DNA from: Posidonia oceanica
Lineage: Eukaryota > Streptophyta > Magnoliopsida > Alismatales > Posidoniaceae
Direction of reading: 5' to 3'
Length of the DNA: 64,000 nt
Assembly: GCA_037176725.1 (NCBI GenBank)
Contig: JAZBRS010000014.1
Location: 74,506,501-74,570,500 of the forward strand
Shown: piece after piece, positions 58,957 through 64,000 of the stretch
Layout of the letters: every line of letters begins with the position of its first letter
How positions within the stretch are numbered: the first letter of the stretch is position 1
The notes under the pieces: generated by a model
The model's input: the letters and a program-made list of their open reading frames with translations, nothing else
Database searches by the model: none
Told to the model about the DNA's origin: nothing
Made by a program: the position numbers and the translations under genes

Positions 58957-60730
58957 GGTTGCTGGCAGGTAAGTACTTCTTACCTTGTCTTTTTTCTTTT
59001 CGCATGCATTGTCATTCGCTCTTCTGGTTTTTATCTTTGTTTTCATGTTTTCTCGCATTATAAAAAAAACTATAAAAATTATAAAATCCGCCAAAACCCA
59101 AAAAACATGCTTCTTTTCGTTTCCTGCATGTACATATCTCTTCCTGCAAAAGACCAAAAACATCAAAAAGAAATCGAAAAAATTAACAGCAACAAAAAAC
59201 ATGCTTTCCCTTGCCGCTGGTTTCGATTTTATGTTTTTCTAAAAAAAAAACAAAAACCATAAAAATACAAAAACCAATGCAAAAACCTAAAAACATGCTT
59301 GTCCCTTCCCCTTCTAAAAAATACAAAACTCATAAACATTTGTATGATCAGAAACCTGGCTACGGACAAACAAGCAGCGCCTAGAGGGTGTGAAGTAGTG
59401 ACAATCTCAGGCAGGTCTCACCCGAGCAGCGCCATCTCTTGCATGTGGCTACAGAGTGAGACTGAGAGCAGAATAGAGCATCTCGCTGAGTTTCAGAACT
59501 CCCAAAAGCGAGATCCACCTTAACCAGAGAGTCCACCGAACATGGAGAGGACCGAAGCAGAGCAGAGCATAGCCAGAGGCTGCGAGCACACATTGCAGAG
59601 GTTGAAGGTGTACGCCAATCAGCCGAACCCTCAATGCCTCATCCAGGACTGCTACCCCAAGAGGGCGAAGTCATGCATATCTAAAAGAATAGAGGTCATG
59701 TGAGCAAAAGAATATGATGACATGATATGCATGCTGAGCATAAAAGAAAAATGAAGACAGAAGTCGAAGAAAGAAGGCGCTCAAGAGAGGAGTGACTCGG
59801 ACGAGTATCGAAGCCCCCTCAGTTATCAGCATCAAGCGCCACACTGGCAACTGCACGATATGCATTATCAAGAGAACTTGGCCCCACCCTCCAAGCGCAG
59901 CAGCATGCTCCAATCCCCTCTGCAGACATCTCTATTCCCCTAGCAGGCTAGATGCGGATCCAGTCACTCAAGAGGGGAAAAGAAATCATTCTGAGAGCGT
60001 TAAAAGCGGTAGTCGGTCCCTGAGGAATTAAGACGGAGGCTAAGAAGCTGCATCCGACGCTTCTGCTATCCTGCAGCCAAAGGCCATACCCTGCAAAGCT
60101 AAGGCCTCGTCCCGAACCAAAAGCGAGAAAGGGAGCCACTGACCTCAACTTGGCATGGTGTTACTCGAGGATCGAGACCCCCTGAGTCGGAAAGTGCAGA
60201 AGCACCCTCTCAGTCAGCTGCTTCTGTGTCCAAAGTCACCAAAAACATGCATGCTGTAATATATTGTTATCTTTTTCCCTTCTCCCTGTTGTCGAAAATC
60301 GGAGCCAAGGACGACCACTTTTGCCGACCTCGCTCAGAGGCTCCGTGCTTTTTTTCAAAAAGTTTTGGCCCCCACCGCGTTGGGAGGTTCGTGATGACCG
60401 GCATATCCCTCGTTTGTCACCTCATGAAGCCACGAAGCATGCCCACTCTGAGACCATTGTACACCCACCACGATGGGCCCTCGCATTTTCTTGTGCATCT
60501 ACCCATTGCATTTCCCACTGGCATTGCACATTGCATGGTGAGCCCATACATTCATCCTCCTTGCATACCGGGCTGGTACAGCTAACAACTCATTTGGCAA
60601 ACACGTCAGTTTTGTCTGCATGTCACACATTTCGATGCCAAGGGCACTTTGGCTGTCCCCAAGTATCGTCCCTGATACCAGGGGCATCTTTTTGGCAGCC
60701 CCGTGGTATCGCATCTCCATCCATTTCTTT
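58957..60730 (+). other. Spacer between gag remnant and satellite array, unit B
   Basis: Near-identical copy of 30200-31973, including the CAG|GTAAGT site at 58968/58969 and the A-rich part near 59060-59320. No gene is visible. Confidence 0.55.
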
Positions 60731-63700
60731 CGGTCCGGTCTTGATAAGGCTTGTACTTATCATTCCTGACTTCTTCCGGGTCTTGTTAGGGCTTGCACCT
60801 ATCATTCCTAGCGATCCAGTCACGATAAGGCTTGTACTAATCATTCCTGACCTCTTCCGGCTCTTGTTAGGGCTTGCACCTATCATTCCTGGCGGTCAGG
60901 TCTCGATAAGGCTTGTACTTATCATTCCCGACCTTTTCCGGGTCTTGTTAGGGCTTGCACCTATCATTCCAGGCGGTCCGGTCTCGATAAGGCATGTACT
61001 TATCATTCCTAACCTTTTCCGGGTCTTGTTAGGACTTGCACCTATCATTCCAGGCGGTCCGGTCAAGATAAGGCTTGTACTAATCATTTCTGACATCTTC
61101 CAGAAGTTGTTAGGGCTTTGCACCTATCATTCCTAGCGGTCTGGTCTTGATAAGGCTTGTACTTATCATTCCTGAACTCTTCCAGGTCTTGTTAGGGCTT
61201 GCACTATCATTCCTGGCGGTCCGGTCTCGATAAGGCTTGTACTTATCATTCCTGACCTCTTCCAGGTCTTGTTAGGCTTGCACCAATCATTCCTAGCGGT
61301 TCTGTCTACAAAAGGCTCGTACTTATCATTCCCGACCTCTTTCGGGTCTTGTTAGGGCATGCACCTACCATTCCAGGTGGTCCGATTTCGAAAAGGCTTG
61401 TACTTATCATTCCCGACCTCTTCCGGGTCTTGTTAGGGCTTGCACCTATCATTCCGGGCAATCCGGTCATGATAAGGCTTGTACTTATCAATCCAGACCT
61501 CCTCTAGGTCTTGTTAGGGATTTGCACCTACCAATCCTAGCGGTCCGGTCATGATAAGGCTTGTACTTATCATTCCTAACTTCTTCCAGGTCTTGTTAGG
61601 GCTTTACACCTATCATTCCTGGCGGTACGGTCTTGACAAGGCTTGTACTTATCATTCCCGACCTCTCCCTGGTCTAGTTAGGGCTTGCACCAATCATTCC
61701 AGGCGATCCGGTCTCGATAAGGCTTGTACTTATCATTCCCGAACTCTTCCGGGTCTTGTTAAGGCTTGCACCTATCATTCCAGGTGGTCCGGTCTTGATA
61801 AGGCTTGTACTTATCATTTCCGACCTCTTCTGGGTCTTGTTAGGGCTTTGCACCTATCGTTCCTGGCTGTCCGATCTTGATAAGGTTTGTACTTATCATT
61901 CCTGACCTCTTCCGGGTCTTGTTAGGGCTTGCACAAATCATTCCAAGCAGTCCGGCCTCAACAACGCTTGTACTTATCACTCCTGACCTCTTCCAGGTCT
62001 TGTTAGGGCTTGCACCTATCATTCCTGGCGGTCCGGTCTCGATAACGCTTGTACTTATCATTCCTGACATCTTCTGGGTGTTGTTAGGGCTTGCACCTAT
62101 CATTCCTGGCGGTCCGGTCTTGATAAGGCTTGTACTTATCATTCTCGACCACTTCCGGGTCTTGTTAAGGCTTGCACCTATCATTCCTAGCGGTCCGGTC
62201 TTGATTAGGCATGTACTTATCATTCCCGACCTCTTCCAGGTCTTGTTAGGGCTTGCACCTATCATTCCTGGCGGTCCGGTCTCGATAAGGCTTGTACTTA
62301 TCATTCCTGACCTCTTCCGGGTTTTGTTAGGGCTTGCACCTATCATTCCTGGCGGTCCAGTCTTGATAAGGCTTGTACTTATCATCCCTGACCTTTTCCC
62401 GGTCTTGTTAGGGCTTGCACCTATCATTCCTGACGGTCCGGTCTTGTTAAGGCTTGTATTTATCATTCACGACCTCTTCCGGGTCTTGTTAGGGCTTGCA
62501 CCTATCATTCCTGCCGGTCCGGTCTTGATAAGGCTTGTACTTATCATTTCCGACCTCTTCTGGGTCTTGTTAGGGCTTTGCACCTATCGTTCCTGGCTGT
62601 CCGGTCTTGATAAGGCTTGTACTTATCATTCCTAACCACTTCTGCGTCTTGTTAGGGCTTTGCACCTATCATTCCTAGCGGTCAGGTCTTGATAAGCCTT
62701 GTAGTTATCATTCCCGACCTCTTCCGGGTCTTGTTAGGGCTTTGCACCTATCACTCTTAGCGGTCTGGTCTCGATAAGGCTAGTACTTATCATTCCTGAC
62801 CTCAACCGGGTCTTGTTAGGGCTTTGAACCTATCATTCCTGGCGGTCCAGTCTTGATAAGGCTTGTAGTTATCATTCCCGACCTCTTCCAGGTCTTGTTA
62901 AGGATTGCACCTTTCATTCCTGGCGGTCCGGTCTCGATAAGGCTTGTACTTATCATTCCCGACCTCTTCCGGGTCTTGTTAGGGCATTGCAGCTATCATT
63001 ACTTGTGGTCCGGTCTTGATAAAGTTTGTACTTATCATTCCCGACCTCTTTCGGGTCTTGTTAGGGCTCGTACCTATCATTCCTGGCGATCCGGTCTCAA
63101 TAAGGCTTGTACTTATCATTCCTGACCTCTTCCGGGTCTTGTTAGGGCTTTGCACCTATCATTCCTAGCTGTCCGGTCTTGATAAGGCTTGTAGTTATCA
63201 TTCACGACCTCTTCCGGGTGTTGTTAGGGCTTGCATCTATCATTCCTGGCGGTCCGGTCTCGATAAGGCTTGCACTTATCATTCCTAACCTCTTCCAGGA
63301 CTTGTTAGGGCTTGCACCTATCATTCCAGGCGGTCCGGTCTCGATAAGGCTTGTACTTATCATTCCTGACCTCTTCCGGGTCTTGTTAGGGCTTGCACCT
63401 ATCATTCCCGGAGGTCCGGTCTTGATAAGGCTTGTACTTATCATTCCTGACCTCTTCCGAGTCTTGTTTGGGCTTGCACCTATCATTCCAGGCGGTCTGG
63501 TCTTGGTAAGGCTTGTACTTATCTTTCCCGACCTCTTCCGGGTCTTGTTAGGGCTTGCACCTATCATTCCTGGCGGTCTGGCCTTGATAAGGTTTGTACT
63601 TATCAATCCTGACCACTTCTGGGTCTTGTTAGGGCTTACACCTAACATTCTTGGCAGTCCGGTCTTGAAAAGGCTTGTACTTATCATTCCCGACCTCTTT

Positions 63701-64000
63701 CGGGTCTTGTTAGGGCTTTGCACCTATCATTCCTGGCAGTCCGGTCTTGATAAGGCATGTACTTATCATTCCCGACCTCTTCCGGGTCTTGTTAGGGCTT
63801 GCACCTATCATTCCTGGCGGTCCGGTCTAGATAAGGCTTGTACTTATCATTCCCGACCTCTTTCGGGTCTTGTTAGGGCTTGCACCTATCATTCCTGGCG
63901 GTCCGGTCTCGATAAGGCTTGCACTTATCATTCCTAACCTCCTCCGGGTCTTGTTAGGGCTTGCACCTATCATTTCTGGTGGTCCGGTCTCGATGAGGCA
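60731..64000 (+). repeat. 81-bp satellite array of unit B, continues past window end
   Basis: At least 40 monomers of the same family start at the same junction (TTTCTTTCGGTCCGGTC). The order of variants follows the start of array A with a 28,756-57-bp offset, but a segment near 61880-62050 matches array A at 39540-39710 better than its collinear partner at 33123-33290. The total array length is unknown. Confidence 0.95.

Larger units (their letters stand above)
55552..64000 (+). mobile_element. Unit B: second internal region of the tandem element, cut by window end
   Basis: From 55552 the sequence repeats 26795 onward with a constant 28,757-bp offset through primer cluster, leader, gag remnant, spacer and into the satellite. 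Across the 2.1 kb of gag and flanks I count about eight single-base differences, all transitions. The same nonsense codons and frame change in gag are present in both copies. This is a tandem duplication, not a second insertion. Confidence 0.92.

Overview
The window looks like nuclear, repeat-dense DNA from a flowering plant, probably a eudicot. There are no bacterial operons and no intact host gene. Almost every interpretable base belongs to LTR retrotransposons of the Ty3/gypsy Tat (Ogre-like) lineage or to tandem repeats carried by them. The lineage call rests on polyprotein order (gag, protease, RT, a decayed RNase H, a second archaeal-type RNase H, integrase without chromodomain), LTRs of about 6 kb starting TGTAGACACC or TGTTGACACC, a primer-binding site matching the 3' end of plant tRNA-Arg, and tandem arrays in the 3' untranslated region. 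The species cannot be named from this sequence.

Region 1 (1-16301, minus strand) is an autonomous-type element, called element 1. Its 5' LTR is 10564-16301, the primer-binding site 10545-10562, the leader about 9233-10544, and the gag-pro-pol reading frame runs from 9230 down to 448. The 3' LTR lies off the left edge. The frame is broken by one frameshift and 14 nonsense codons, 13 of them TAG. Most of these fit decay of CHG-methylated cytosines.

Region 2 (16302-20532) is the 3' end of another, older Tat element. It holds an antisense pseudogene with a plant-mobile-domain-like protein, two families of tandem repeats, a polypurine tract and about 400 bp of LTR.

Region 3 (20533-64000, plus strand) is a very large non-autonomous relative of element 1, called element A. 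It keeps the LTRs, primer site, leader and a gag remnant but has no protease, RT or integrase. The space downstream of gag holds a 16.8 kb satellite array of about 207 copies of an 81-bp monomer. After the middle LTR (49272-55551) the internal region starts again (unit B, 55552 to the window end) with a 28,757-bp offset, giving the layout LTR-internal-LTR-internal. The first and middle LTRs differ by a few percent in their left half but are almost identical from about 23.7 kb onward. This is what unequal crossing-over between the two LTRs of one element predicts.

Element 1 and element A share LTR ends, a roughly 400-nt leader block, a U5-type hairpin block, and a matched splice donor (in the LTR) and acceptor (just before gag). 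They therefore look like an autonomous/non-autonomous pair. The inferred 2.8-kb leader intron would remove the primer site and leader, leaving the gag start as the first AUG.
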